Both the position numbers and the translations under genes were made by a program. A stretch of DNA of 64,000 bases, taken from assembly GCA_030549495.1 (NCBI GenBank), contig JAUIRK010000097.1, forward strand, positions 1,397,001 through 1,461,000, read 5' to 3'. Under the pieces are notes generated by a model. It did no database searches and was not told where the DNA came from. It saw nothing but the letters and a program-made list of their open reading frames with translations. Shown in pieces: positions 1 to 11,700 of this stretch. Source of the stretch: Nectonema munidae (taxonomy: Eukaryota; Nematomorpha; Nectonematoida; Nectonematidae). Every line of letters begins with the position of its first letter. Position 1 is the first letter of the stretch.

Positions 1-699
1 ATTTAATATGAATTAACTACTTCAATTTTTGGCATTTAAATAAAAAAAAGTCAAATATTAGTAAAACTTTATTTCATTTTTATAAAAGTATTTCATAAAT
101 AGTAAAACAGAAAGCGTTTCGTCATTTAATCTGTTTCTTATTTTTGTCTTGAAATTAACAATTTGAAGAAATGTCAGAATAATTTTTATTAATAATAATG
201 TAGAATATTAAGCATTAAAATTGCACTATACCAGTACTATAGTCAGAAGAGCTAAAATTTTTGTATAGTTAGATTGTATCTATTAGTTGGGCAATCAATC
301 AAAATAAAAAAAATTTTAAGGTATCTTCGGAAAAAAAATAATAAATAGCATTTTTCTATAATAATGAAAAAATAAATTCAAAGATACCGCCAATTTCAAA
401 ATTTAAAAATTCAAATTTTGTGGCATAAATTGCCATTTTAGTAACAATAAGAGCATTATTTTTAAGTTTGTTGATGGAAAATCGTCAATTAAGCTTTAAA
501 ATTATTTAATTTTAAATGTTAAAAGATAAATGTAGTCTTACTCAGAGGTTAGAACTCAATAATAGTCAAAAATATTACGATAAAGTTTTGTAGCATATAT
601 TATCTAACCTAGACCGTAAGAATAGTAATAAAATTGAATAAAAAAACTAGGACAAAAGTCTCAAAAAAATAAATATTGTTTTGTTTGTTTTTTGTTGAA
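1..699. other. AT-rich stretch, no gene seen
   Basis: No open frame with recognisable protein content on either strand. The sequence is A/T homopolymer-rich intergenic DNA. Confidence 0.6.
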
Positions 700-832
700 T
701 TGAAAAAGGCTTGTAAGTTGTCGAAACTCGAAAGCTGGCACTTGGCTTATCATAAGAGTTGTGAGCCTTGAGGATCAAACCACTGACCTTCAACTTTTAA
801 GCTGAGAGGTACATCCTAACAACCATTGAGAC
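700..832 (-). repeat. tRNA-derived SINE-like repeat
   Basis: Read on the minus strand, the piece begins with a tRNA-like head. An A-box-like TGGTTGTTAGGATG is followed about 35 bp later by a B-box-like GTGGTTTGATCC (plus-strand positions 771-783), the spacing of an RNA polymerase III internal promoter. The 3' part resembles only loosely the tail of the clearer SINE at 10.9 kb. It may be an older or different subfamily. A real tRNA is unlikely because no cloverleaf acceptor stem closes around the boxes. Confidence 0.45.
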
Positions 833-1100
833 TCAAAAAAATAAATAAATATATATAAATAAATTATTTAAATAATAAATAAAAACTATTTTTAATTATT
901 TTTATGTAATTATTTAAACTATACATATGTGACATTACACAAATCACTTTATATAATTTTCATAAGTTTTCAAAAAAAAATTTTAACCAAATACTTTAAT
1001 AAAATATAAGTGCCAATTTAAAACTTTTTATTAGTTTATATTTAAAACTTGCAAAAAATGTATATCTAAAGAAAAAGTCTAAAAAATATATATTTATTAC

Positions 1101-3310
1101 TTAACCCTTTACACCGAACAAAGAATATTAAAATTTTTGCGTTTACATTTACTATTTTATTTCTTTATTTAAGTTAATAAATGGAAAAAACAAAAAAATA
1201 ATCTTTTGTTACATTTTCTGCAAAAAAGCCTTGTATTTTTTTTGCATTCGACACACCTTCCTTCTGTCGTTGTTTCTAATATATGATTGATTCCATCAAA
1301 TGGTACACCTTTTGCTGTTGAGGACGTCCTAATCGTTTTCTTGGCTGTACAGAATTGATGAGACATCTACATATTTCTCTTCTGAAATCAAGATGTGTAT
1401 GACGCTCATTTTGAATTTTTTGATGAAACTTGTAAGCCGCCACAACAGAAAGATTTACAATGTGCGAAAACAAGTTCCACCACCACTTCTTTGATCGTAA
1501 TGTCTTTAGCTTGCTAACATTCAGTCGCAAATATCTAAATCACCCATCCCTTTATTGTACATTTTCACAAGATAGGGCTGTTTTATTTGTCTCTTTTTTT
1601 TATTTTTTACTCGTCTTTCAGCCATTTGGATGGGAAAAACACTATAGTAATTGCTTGCAATGCTAACTGCACAATTATCATTCCAAATAGCACACAAGAT
1701 TTTCCCATTTGATCTGTATTCAAAAGAACCTCTATCACTTTTTTTAAATTCTTTACTTGATGGTAGCGGGCATCCACCTGTTCGATTAGTGCGTATTGTG
1801 CTACATGCTCTAATGTTGCTTTCTTTTAATTCTTGTAAAAGTTTGTAACTTGTAAAAAAGTTGTCGAAAAAAACCACATGCTTATTTCTTTGTGAAATTG
1901 GACTCAAAAGAGTATTTGCCACGTGGCTTCCTAATGATCTTTTTCGGCTTTCTTCTTTCCCACAATAAATATCAAAGTTATATGGGTAGCCGTCTGAACT
2001 ACACAACATCCACATTTTGTAGCCAAACTTCACAGGCTTTCCTTTGATGAATTGACGAGCGCTATGTAATCCTCGATAAGGTATCATAGATTCATCGATG
2101 CTTAAATACTGATGGAAAAAGTCAAACTGTAAACAATTTTTCTTCAACAAATTTAAAAGGGGTAAAACTTTTGCAACTTTAGAGCTTTCAAGTTTATTAT
2201 CTGCAAGATGTAAAAATTTCTTTATGCTCTTGAACTTTTCTCTTGCCATGGTCTTTGAAAATATAGGAGCAGAAAGGTCCTCAGCAGTGCTCCAATAATA
2301 ATCATTCTCAGCAGGTAAACAATGATATCCGCTAATGAGTAATAAACCCATAATTTTTTTCATTTCTCTAACATCTGTTTGAAAAGAGTTATTATTTTTT
2401 TTATCTCTTTTAGCTTAAAGATTAGTTTGTTCTACAATATGATGAAACATTTCTTCTGTAAAAAAAAGTAAAAAAATTTCATACATAGATAAACTTTCAT
2501 ATTGAGATAAAATTTTGATTCTCAAGATTTTCTAAAGAGCTCAGAGATAGCTTGTCTGATTTTATCCATTTATCTTGAGAAATTGTTTCGTTATTGTGGA
2601 ACTTCATAGTTTACTCTGTGTAACTCTAGTTCTCCAGCATTTTCATCGGGCACATCAATTTCATCAAGGATGATATCATCTCCTTCTTCATCACTATCTA
2701 TTCCTTTATTACCAGAAACTAGAAGAACAATAACTAACTCCAATTCTTCATTACAGTTTTCAATATAATTTTTGGCAGATTCTAAAAATATATAGCTAGG
2801 ATCTGATGCCAATTCATCAAAATTAAAAGATTCCATTTTAAAAATTGAAAAAAAGGAATTTAAAACTATAAAAAATAAAAAAAAACAATCGAAAATATTT
2901 ATTCAACAATTTTTATCACAATTTTTTTACCAATTTTTAGTATTAAAAATAGCCAACTTTCCCATTTTGGGAACATATTTTTTTTTGTTTCTGCCAATAT
3001 TTTTTTCAGAATAAAAATTCATTTTTATAGTTAAAATAAAATATATTATTAAATTTTTTATAAATAAATAAAAAAATAAAATTACAACTTAGAATTTTTT
3101 TAAAATTTGTAATCAATTTATTAGATTTTTAAAAGTTCTTCACTGATTTTTTTCCTGAATTTTAGTTAAATTAAAATATTTTTTTTTATAAAAATTTGTA
3201 TAAATGATTTACAAAATAACAAATAAGATAGAAATTTTTATCAACATACATGTTTAAAATTTTAACTTTTAAAATTGTTCCCATTTTGGGAACGTTGGAC
3301 TGTAAAGGGT
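1101..3310 (-). mobile_element. piggyBac-type DNA transposon, decayed
   Basis: The left end is TTAA followed by CCCTTTACACCGAAC at 1101. The right end is its partial inverse, TGTAAAGGGT, ending near 3310. TTAA targets with CCC-starting termini are the hallmark of the piggyBac superfamily. The right TTAA is altered, with the nearest TTAA at 3318. A short palindrome, CCCATTTTGGGAAC, occurs twice near the right end (about 2959 and 3280) and is probably a subterminal transposase-binding repeat. A broken minus-strand transposase fills the interior. Confidence 0.7.
1169..2836 (-). pseudogene. piggyBac transposase, broken
   Basis: Minus-strand pieces in family order. 2836-2591 is an acidic N-terminus. 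2363-1521 is the catalytic core, 280 residues with SIDESMIPYRGL (first Asp at residue 90 of the piece), KPVKFGYKMW and VVFFDNFFTS (second Asp at 167). 1530-1276 holds the KKWWWNLFSHIVNLSVVAAY helix region, and 1366-1169 a cysteine-rich tail with CxxC pairs (GRCVECKK, CRKCNK). The third Asp region (GMGDLDICD) lies at the core's end, where the frame shifts near 1525 so that core and C-terminal pieces are out of frame. Another break separates the N-terminus from the core (2364-2590). The Cys-rich tail is the DNA-binding domain typical of this superfamily. The parent enzyme was a cut-and-paste DDD transposase; this copy cannot encode it. Confidence 0.85.
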
Positions 3311-3404
3311 ACAACAGTTAAAAGTATATGAAAAGGGTCAAATCAACTTGCAATCAGTCTTAATATTTACAACTACCGTTTAAATATAAAACTTTATTTA
3401 AAAT

Positions 3405-3510
3405 GGTGAAACAACCCTCTCGCGGGGTAAAAAAATTTTTACCCCGGAGTACGAGGTAACATTTTTCTGGTTTTACCCCGGGGCAACGGGGTCCTCGGGG
3501 TGGATTCTCT
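3405..3510. repeat. GC-rich palindromic block
   Basis: About 100 bp much richer in G+C than its surroundings, built from CCCCG/CGGGG motifs. Around 3424-3446 it contains an inverted pair GGGGTAAAAA and TTTTTACCCC with almost no loop. A third TTTTACCCCGGGG copy follows at about 3472. No coding sense. It is probably a fragment of a foldback element; the family is unknown. Confidence 0.4.
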
Positions 3511-3546
3511 AGTAATGTGCAAAGTGTAGCTGATAAATTTTCTCCT

Positions 3547-3684
3547 TTAACCCATTTACGACCAATGTTCCTATTTTGGAACATAAGTAATTTCATCTTC
3601 GTCTGTTTTTTTCAATGACTTTAAATATAAATCGTCTGCGTTTTTTTAGATATCGTCTGCTTTGCTTGGTCTTAAATGGGTTAA
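3547..3684. mobile_element. TTAA-flanked MITE (piggyBac type)
   Basis: 138 bp with terminal inverted repeats TTAACCCATTTACGACCAA at the left and TTGGTCTTAAATGGGTTAA at the right, bounded by TTAA. No ORF. Internal TCGTCTGC motifs and GTTCCTATTTTGGAAC resemble the subterminal palindrome of the piggyBac element just upstream, suggesting a related transposase mobilised it. Confidence 0.75.
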
Positions 3685-4744
3685 TATGACGTGGATTGAA
3701 TGCCACTTATCTCATTTATAACTTTATTATATCATATTCATTCGTTATAGAAGCTTTTGTGGAGATTGTAACATCCAAAAAATCATGCTCCCTCTTTTTC
3801 CAAAAAATGAGCCTTCAGTTTTGACAGGTGTATGGACAGAAGCGCAAAAAACAGTAGCCTCAACAACAAGCATAGAATATAAGTCCTCCAACTTTAAGGA
3901 AAAAGTAAACATTGTTATTAATGTTCTTTTATATGAAACATCACATTTATGCTTCTTTAGAAAGAACGCCTTTTAAACGGTGAAGATTATCCAATTCAAG
4001 TAAAATTTTTATCTTAGAACTTCTAGAAATCCACATGTAGGGTCACTCCTAACGTTAAGCAGGACATTTGTGCGGATAGTGTGACTTGATTTGATGATAG
4101 AAAAGCCAAAATAATAATAATTTGGGTCGCCAAGAAGTTTTATCTATATTATATATTTAAAAGTTCTGGTCTTTTTTGTCACGTGAGGGTGGTCTACGCA
4201 AAATCTGAATAAAATCTTTGAATATTTCTTCTTTATCTTTTGCCTATTCAAATGAATTGCTCAAAAATCTTGGATTTGCTTGGTTATAATTCTTCAACCA
4301 TTTCCATTCTATTTAAAATATACGAACAACGTGAGTTACCGGGTATAACTAGTATTATCTGTTGTTGACTTTCATTATTTATATAAAAAAATTTTAAAAA
4401 AGAATTTTTATATTTATAAAATTAAAAATTAATTTTACGTTTTTTTCATTGAATGAATGTTTTATTTGAAATCTTGTTTTATTATGCCTTAAAATATAAA
4501 TCTTTTATGAAAATGCAAAAATATTTAATCGAAAATGAAATAAAAAAATACTGAATAGTGCTTGTCACTAGTATAATAAATATTACTGAATTTAAATTTA
4601 GTCCAGTCATAACGGTAAAACAGGTGTTAAACATACGGACCGAGTGAGATCATCAGGGTAATTTCACGTGGTTCGTTCAATGATTTTCTTTATCGCATAA
4701 TAATCTACTTGAAGAGCATTAGAGAAGAAATGTGATATAGCTCC
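3685..4744. other. No gene seen
   Basis: AT-rich sequence between two transposons. The longest open frame (3785-3976, 63 codons) has no recognisable motif and is probably chance. Confidence 0.5.
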
Positions 4745-5164
4745 TTAACTATATCTTTTACTGCTGGGAAGCATAAAACGCTCCCTTCACTAAAAAATTA
4801 ATTGTACAAAATTGGCCGAATATTATCTCTTCAAATTTCTTGACTTTTCCTAAAATCGCTAGCTGCATCTTTTGATACCATTTTCATGGTAGTTGAATGA
4901 CCCGTTCATGACAAAAACTGTCAATCAAAATAAAAAAATTTTCAGCAAAATTTTGATATTATCTGTAGTTAACCTTATAACTTAGGTTCTATATTATATA
5001 CTCCCTTGAAAATTTATAATTATATAGTTTTGAACGCCTAACACTTTATATATTTAATTTTTTTCAATAATCATGGCTACTTTTTAGAAAATATCAATCA
5101 AAATTTTGATTGATGAAAAATTTATCTAATAAAATATACCTTCAAATTTTATATAAAATATATG

Positions 5165-6660
5165 TTTTTATACTAAATCAGCCATGCTGGTTTCATTTCT
5201 GGACTAATTTTTTACATTTAGGATCTGAAAATACCTATAAGTGTTAATCAAATTTGCGGTTTACTTCTAAAAATTCTCTTCAAAAACATTCATCCAAATT
5301 TTACATGAAATATATGTTTCTATACCAAATCAACCATGCTGATTTCATTTCTGAACTCATTTTTTAAATTTAGAGATTTTAAAATATCAGTCAAAATTTG
5401 CGGTTTACTTTCAAAAGCTATCTCCAAATATATTCTCTCAATTTTACATGAAATATTTGTTTTTATACCAAATCGATCATGATGTTTTCATTTTTGAATC
5501 CATTTTTTACATTTAGGATATGAAAATACCTGTAAGTATTAATCAAATTTGCGGTTTACTTCTGAAAATTGTCTGCAAAAACATTCATTCAAATTTTACA
5601 GTGAAATATATGTTTTATACCAAATCAACCATGCTGATTTCATTTCTGAACTCATTTTTCAAATTTAGAGATTTTAAAATATCAGTCAAAATTTGCGGTT
5701 TACTTCTAAAAGCTATCTCCAAATATATTCTCTCAATTTTACATGAAATATTTGTTTTTATACCAAATCGATCATGATGTTTTCATTTTTGAATCCATTT
5801 TTTACATTTAGGATTTGAAAATACCTGTAAGTATTAATCAAATTTGCGGTTTACTTCTGAAAATGGTCTCCAAAAATATTCTCTTGAAATATATGTTTTT
5901 ATACCAAATCAACCATGCTGTTTTCATTTCTGAACTCATTTTTTACATTTAGGATGTGAAAATACCTATAAGTGCTAATCAAATTTGCGATTTACTTCTA
6001 AAAATTGTCTCCAAAAACATTCATTCAAATTTTACAATTAAATATATGTTTTTATACCAAACCAACCATGCTAGTTTCATTTATGGACTCAGCTTTTGCA
6101 GTTTGAATTTGAAAATACATATAAGTCAATTAAATTTGCGTTTAGTTCTAAAATTTGTTTTTATAGCAAATAGATCATGATGATTTCATTTCTGAACACA
6201 GTTTTCGCATTTAGAGGTTTTACTGCTAGTGTCAATCTAATTTGCGGTTTATGTCTGAAAACTATATCCCAAAATATTCTCTCTAATTTTACATGAAATA
6301 TATGTTTTTATAGCAATTCGACCATGATAATTTTTATTTCTGAAATCATTTTTTGCATTTAGAGGTTTTAAATGTCTGAAAGTGTCAATCAAATTTTCGA
6401 TTTACGTCTAATGTCTGCAGAAATATTTTTGAAATTTAAATAAAATATGTCTTTTTATGCCAAATGGAAGATGCTGGTTTCATTTTTGGACTCAGGTTTG
6501 GCATTTATGGTTTTAAAATATCTGAAAGCTTGAATCAGATTTGCGGTTTACTTCTAGATACAAAAATATTTTCAAAAAAATAAAATATCTGTTTTATACC
6601 AAATCGACTATGCTTATTTAATTTCTGTACTGGATTTTGGATAATACGGCTAAAAAATAT
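5165..6660 (+). repeat. Tandem array A, about 147-bp units
   Basis: About ten diverged head-to-tail units, each containing AATTTGCGGTTTACTTCT, then TTTTACATGAAATATATG, TATACCAAATC and ATGCTGATTTCATTT. Successive copies of the GCGGTTTACTT landmark lie about 145-151 bp apart (near 5250, 5396, 5548, 5692, 5841 and 5983), and units decay toward the right end. Short open frames inside (5520-5777, 5956-6180) are products of the repeat and are not genes. Confidence 0.85.
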
Positions 6661-7779
6661 CTCGAAGTGGCAATTGAATTAGTAATGTATGCCTGAAAAA
6701 CAGTTCTGTAAAAAAATTTCAAAAAATGGCTGCATATTAGGTATATAGTAAAAATATACTTTTTTTTGTATATTTTGGCTAATACTTTCTACAATCATCT
6801 TGAGTATGAAATATTTATTAAAAAAAATAAAACGTATTATAAAATCTTTTGAAAATTTGTATGAGAGAAGGAACCAAGTTGAAAACTAATTGAAAAGAGA
6901 ACATGTGATCAAAACAAATAATTAAAAAAAAATATGTATCTTGACTAAATGGAAGATCTACAATGTTCTAATGAACTAGGAAGTGGTTTAATTATATAAT
7001 ATTAGATGCTTCAAAAAAGATTTTGACAGTGAAAAAGAAGTTCCTCTTTTACAAATGAAAAATATTTAAATCTATAGCTTATCATCTAGGATTACAGTTA
7101 ACATTTAGCTAAGATAGGTAGGAAATCTGAAAATTTAGAATAGGTCAGATTTATCAAAAATGGTACAGATGCCAATATGTGAGAATTTAGTCACTAACAA
7201 GATATTTTTAATTTAAATTTAATTTGTCCATCTTTTTCCTTTTGTGTCAAAGAGATAATTTTTTAGATGAAGAACGTTGAAAACTTTTTGTAATTGAACA
7301 ATCAACATCACGAATGATTCATCAGAAAAAATCCTTTGAAATAAGATTGGTTGACAAATATTCAGGCCTGATAATAAAATACACGATACTGATAAAAAAA
7401 AGTCTAAGATCATCAAGAAGATTCTTTATTCAGAATGCTTTGAGAGAAAAAAAAACTAATTTTATCCTTATAAAAAAATTTTCGAACACACATTAAAGAA
7501 TATAAATTTCTAATGAAAAAAGAGCTACCAAGAAAGGATCATTATAGAATGAATACCAAAATTACATACTGTAAATTATAATATGACGTAGAGACTACGA
7601 GCCGATAACGAATTTGTAGCCAAAAAGATGGAGGTCCTATCGAGATACATAATTTACTTGAAAATGAAATATTTTGAGTGAATTTAACACCTAAAGTTGG
7701 TTTATTAAATAAATTAAGAAAATAATTACCAGAGAAATACTGCAAGTAGAATTTATTTTGAAGTTTATATATTTGACAT

Positions 7780-8040
7780 TGATTGATTTTCATTAAAAAT
7801 GAGCATCACCACTAATTTTGGCATACTTGAAAATGGAATATATGTGTAAAAAACTTTCTATAAGTATTTTAATAAAAATTTTAATTTTAACATGAGCTGT
7901 CGTATATAAATCAATTTTTTGGCAGGTTTGATTGATTTCCATAAAAAATGAATATCACCACTGAATTCTACAGACTTTAAAATAGGTATATATGTATAAG
8001 AAACTTTTTATAAGAATAAAAATTTTAATTTTGACATCTT
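7780..8040 (-). repeat. Two units of tandem repeat B
   Basis: Two diverged inverted copies of the repeat that forms the four-unit array at 15.67-16.30 kb. Shared landmarks are GATTGATTTTCAT, AATGAATATCACCACTGAAT and TATATATGTATAAG. This marks the arm of the element adjacent to the right TIR. Confidence 0.65.
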
Positions 8041-8277
8041 ATAAGCTCATACTCGATATAAGCACATATAACTACAGTCCCATTTATTTTAGAGTATCTT
8101 TAAATAAAAATAAATCGTTATAAGCATGTTTTGCGTCATACATAAAACTCAGATTTATAGATAAAAACAGTTATAAAATTATATAATAACACGTGTAATA
8201 ATTTTGCATTGCTTAGTTAACTTGTGCCAAATAATTTATAGATATATGCTTGGCTTGTATTGTGTAATTGTGCATGT

Positions 8278-9250
8278 ATATATTTACTATTTTCGCTCTC
8301 AGTTTTCAGTTAAATCTTTCAGGTCTTATTTTTATCGAGAAAGCAAAATCGCTTCATAGTGAAATAACTGAATCTTCTGAAGCAACTCTTAACAATTTTT
8401 CAATTGGATGGCTGCAGAGATTTCAGAAAAGATTTAATATAGGTCACACGCATGAAAAATGCAGAAGAATGGTAGAATTTTTTTATAACTAATATTCTAA
8501 AAAGGTATTCTGAAAGTTGTGCTGAAACAGGTATTTATTATAGACTCCACACGCTCTCCAGGAAAAATGAAGCTGTTAGTGGAAGTAATAAAACATCAAA
8601 TAGATCGTCTCTGTTACTTGGAGCAGATATGACTGTTTCCAAAACGCTACCTTTGTTAGTAATTGGAAAGTTAAAAGTCCAAGATGTTTTAAAAACAAGA
8701 AAAATAATTTGCCTGTTCAGTATAAACACAATACGGAATCCTGGATGGCTAAAGATATTTTGTGATTGCCTTTTATCTTTAGACAAAAATGCAGAAAAAA
8801 AGAGAAAAATTGCTTTGATTCTTGACCAGTGTCCTGCGCATCCAAAAAGTGTTAAAACTTCGAATATTGAATTGTTTTTACCTCTTACCACAAGTTCTAT
8901 ATTAGAGGTCAAACAAAGACCGGAGGAATGTTGACAAATGAAGAATTTGTAAACTAATTAAATAGTCAAAAGTTAACAAGGGGGTTTAAAAATAAGAAAA
9001 AAAGGTTTACGTCAATTGTGAATGACCCCTTATAACCAATGGATGCTGGTATAATACGAAGTATCAAAGCTAACTATAGAAAAAATTTGATGAAAGATAT
9101 TATAGATCGTTTAGATAGTGGTCAGGAAACAAATATGGAAAGGGATGCAAAGTCTGTTACAGTACTTGATGCACTTTACTTGCTAGAGCAATCATGAAAC
9201 ACCGTATCATTTGAAACGACCAAGAATTGTTTCAATAAATGCGTTAAATA
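8278..9250 (+). pseudogene. pogo/Tigger-like transposase, broken
   Basis: Fragments in family order on the plus strand. 8310-8480 is a CENP-B-type helix-turn-helix (IEKAKSLHSEI ... FSIGWLQRFQKRFNIGH). 8521-8930 is the DDE core: ETGIYYRL, LLLGADMTVSKTLPLLVIGK and IALILDQCPAHP, with the second Asp at 8824. 9040-9240 is the C-terminal MDAGIIRSIKANYRKNL ... VTVLDALYLLEQS. The first catalytic Asp, normally DETG, is Ala here (GCT at 8521), so the enzyme is dead as well as interrupted by stops and frame changes. The N-terminal psq-type HTH is missing. It sits against the right TIR of the TTAA element and is either a nested insertion or a captured gene. Confidence 0.8.
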
Positions 9251-9340
9251 ATAAAAATAAAGTCTGAAAAAAGAGGGAGGAATGGAGGCACTTTACGCCC
9301 CCAACACTTCAGCGGACAAATTTAGCATTAATAGAGTTAA

Positions 9341-10860
9341 AAGTTCATAGATAAACATGTTATCAATATCTTAATAAATACTCTAAATCGAAATTTTGTT
9401 GCCAAAATTATTTCTGTTTCGTAATTCATGCAGCATATTCAAATAGTTTTTTCACTAATCAACAAATCTCTGATACAAATTTTCATGAATAAAAATTTTA
9501 AGGTTTTCTAGTGAAATTGCCCTTGAGAATTAAAATTAAACAATCATAAGAGTGAACAAAATTTGTTTAGAGTTTTTAAATTTTTTCAGTAAAAAAATAA
9601 TAGTTCGAGGGATATAGAGTTGAGCATTTCTAATTTCTTGGAAACTCAATTTTTTTCGAATTTATTTTAAAAAAGAGGTTTTGTAACGTGTTGATTCCGA
9701 ATAAACTTGAGGAAAGAACCAAGTTTCACTTGAGAAGTGTTTAAGTCACTAGTTTATACGCATAAAAAAGGTTTTTTAGTCCTGAGTAGAATATGGAGTA
9801 AAATAAAAATGGTTTTTTAGAACTTAAGCGTAGCTTGTTACTTCAATTTTTCCGAATAATCAAAAAAAATTAATTTTAACTCCACTTATATTTAAATATT
9901 TAAGTCTTTATTAGAATTTTATTTAGTAATAAGAGATTTTAAAGAGTTTTACATTATTTTAAAATGTACTTTTTTTAGGAAAGTTTGACGAATAGAAATT
10001 CGTCGCATGGTATCACTGATCAAAATCTAAGCGAGTCTGAAAATTCGGAGCAATCTGGCGAAAATAATGAAGGATGAAAGCATTTTATATATTTTTCAAT
10101 AAAAATTTTATCTAAACCTCAGAACCGTAGTTTAAACATTTCAATGATTTGCAGAACACAAATGTACTTTAAAATAATTCCATGTTTATTTTTAGTTGTT
10201 CATTATATCTTTTGCTTAGATCCACTTATTTGCATGTACAAATAAATGAAACACTTGTAGATAGCAATACCCCATATTTATTTAACTGTAGAAATAACGA
10301 AAGGGTTGATTCCTTCAAACTAGAATTTAAAATTTTGAGATGAGAATTAGAGTATACGTAGATGATATTCAGGATATGTATAGATTTTTGTCTTACAAAA
10401 TAATCTTGTTAATCTTAAAAAAAGAAAAATTTTCATTTTCTTCGTAATTAAAATTTTATCCTTACGATCAATTGTCCTAAAGTAAAATTCTATCTACAAT
10501 ACATTAAAATTATCATTATTTCAAAGTATATTACAATATAGTAAGTACATTAGTATAATATTTTTAGTTAAAAAATAATAAACTTAAATTAATTGAACAT
10601 GAGTCAATAAATTTTATACAAATACGTTCCTCGCCAGTTTGTTTTTCTTGATAATGTATATATTTGTTCTTTTTGATGCTAACTATCTTTCTTATGATTG
10701 TCTCGGTGCTGATGAATCTAAAATTTTTTTAATTTCTTTTAGTGATATGAGAAAGTTTAATTTGAATATGTATACTTTTTTTATTGACTCGTTCAATCTC
10801 CCTTTTTGTAGTCACAAAATATCGAATATTTCTAGCATTGATAAAATGTAATTAAAACTC
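9341..10860 (+). other. Mostly empty; one exon-like segment
   Basis: AT-rich with no clear gene. At 9979-10076 a splice-acceptor-like TTTTTTTAG precedes an open segment reading NRNSSHGITDQNLSESENSE and ending in GENNEG-stop, Ser/Glu/Asn-rich. It may be a terminal exon or a chance frame. The frame at 10639-10851 (70 codons) has no recognised motif. Confidence 0.35.
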
Positions 10861-11008
10861 AATGGTAATGGTACCGTAGGGTGTTTTCATCGAAAAGGCA
10901 CAATTGCGCCGCTTGTATCGAACTATGAGGAAAGCAAGCTTGATGTAGGATCGAACCCAAGACCTTGAGTTATCGAATCCAGCATCTAACCAACCATACT
11001 CACACCCA
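10861..11008 (-). repeat. tRNA-derived SINE
   Basis: On the minus strand a tRNA-like head (A-box region ATGGTTGGTTAGATGCTGG, B box GGGTTCGATCC at plus positions 10948-10958) is followed by a family tail ending GATGAAAACACCCTACGGTA. The same tail occurs at 30.4, 48.5 and 60.9 kb in this window, so this is a dispersed SINE and not a tRNA gene. The 3' end is not a clear poly(A). Confidence 0.75.
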
Positions 11009-11280
11009 ATTCAATAATTAATTAGTCAAATATAGTTTGCTTAATTTGAAATGATTTCATTAGGATATTAGTTATTTAGCTGAATTTTTAAACAATTAAT
11101 ACTTACTTAAAAATGAAATATTAATAGGAAAGACTAATTAAATAATAAACTATTCAACTAATTGCCTTAAATATTAGAAAAAGAGAAGAAGAAATTTTTA
11201 TTATTAGAAAACAAAATATGAAAAACTATTGACAATTATCAATAAGATTCACTTCTTAAAACACTCATAGCATAATATTA

Positions 11281-11700
11281 AAAAACTAGCCGGTCCCGTG
11301 GTCGTTTCTCGCTTCGCTCGAAACAGTGTTTCTCGCTGCGCTCGAAACATAGGATTCTGGGTAGTGTGTATATTGAGTTGCTAATTCAAATTCGCTTCGC
11401 TCAAAACGACCACGGGACCGGCTAGTTTTTTATTGTTTAGGCTACGCTCGAAACATAGAATTCTTGTAGTGTGTATTTTGAGTTGCTAATAGTGTTATAT
11501 GGTATGGTGATCAGTTTTTAGAATATTTGTACCTTTTCTGTGTATTTTTCTATTACACCATATAAAATACATACAAAAGGTATTTCAACCAATCAGAATG
11601 CTTCAAACACATATATACACAAAACATATATAAATAATTTCAACCAATCAGAATGCTTCCAGCGACAGACACACAGACGCTAGCTTATTATAATATAGAT
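11281..11700. repeat. GC-rich foldback element, unclassified
   Basis: Inverted arms of about 26 bp (core CTAGCCGGTCCCGTGGTCG at 11281-11306 and its complement at 11404-11430) enclose CGCTTCGCTCGAAAC repeats. A second part (11442-11700) repeats the block GCTCGAAACATAG plus GTAGTGTGTAT and TTGAGTTGCTAAT once more. It then carries two copies of TTTCAACCAATCAGAATGCTTC and ends in GACAGACACACAGACGC followed by ATTATAATATAGATAG. No ORF. The structure looks like a non-autonomous mobile element, but I could not place it in a superfamily. Confidence 0.55.

Larger units (their letters stand above)
4745..9340 (+). mobile_element. TTAA-flanked element with tandem arrays, copy 1
   Basis: The left end at 4745 reads TTAACTATATCTTTTACTGC. 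The right end at 9340 is the inverse of TTAACTCTATTAATGC. Both are diverged forms of the TIR TTAACCCTATTAGTGCTGGG seen in copy 2 (15531-19170), which matches in inverted orientation over the first few hundred bases and again at 6.7-8.0 kb and 9.25-9.34 kb. Inside lie array A, an inter-array segment also shared with copy 2 (about 6.7-7.7 kb), two units of array B, and a dead pogo-like transposase that copy 2 lacks. TTAA ends starting with CCC suggest piggyBac mobilisation. Confidence 0.7.

Noticed and set aside
1460-1848. Plus-strand frames over the first piggyBac
   Set aside because: Antisense shadows of the minus-strand transposase core.
5165-6660. CRISPR-like regularity in the 147-bp arrays
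   Set aside because: Units are long and diverged throughout, with no short repeat/unique spacer alternation, and the genome is eukaryotic. They are ordinary tandem repeats inside a transposon.
10861-11008. A functional tRNA gene from the A and B boxes
   Set aside because: No acceptor stem pairs around the boxes and the head is fused to a tail shared by several dispersed copies, so it is a SINE.
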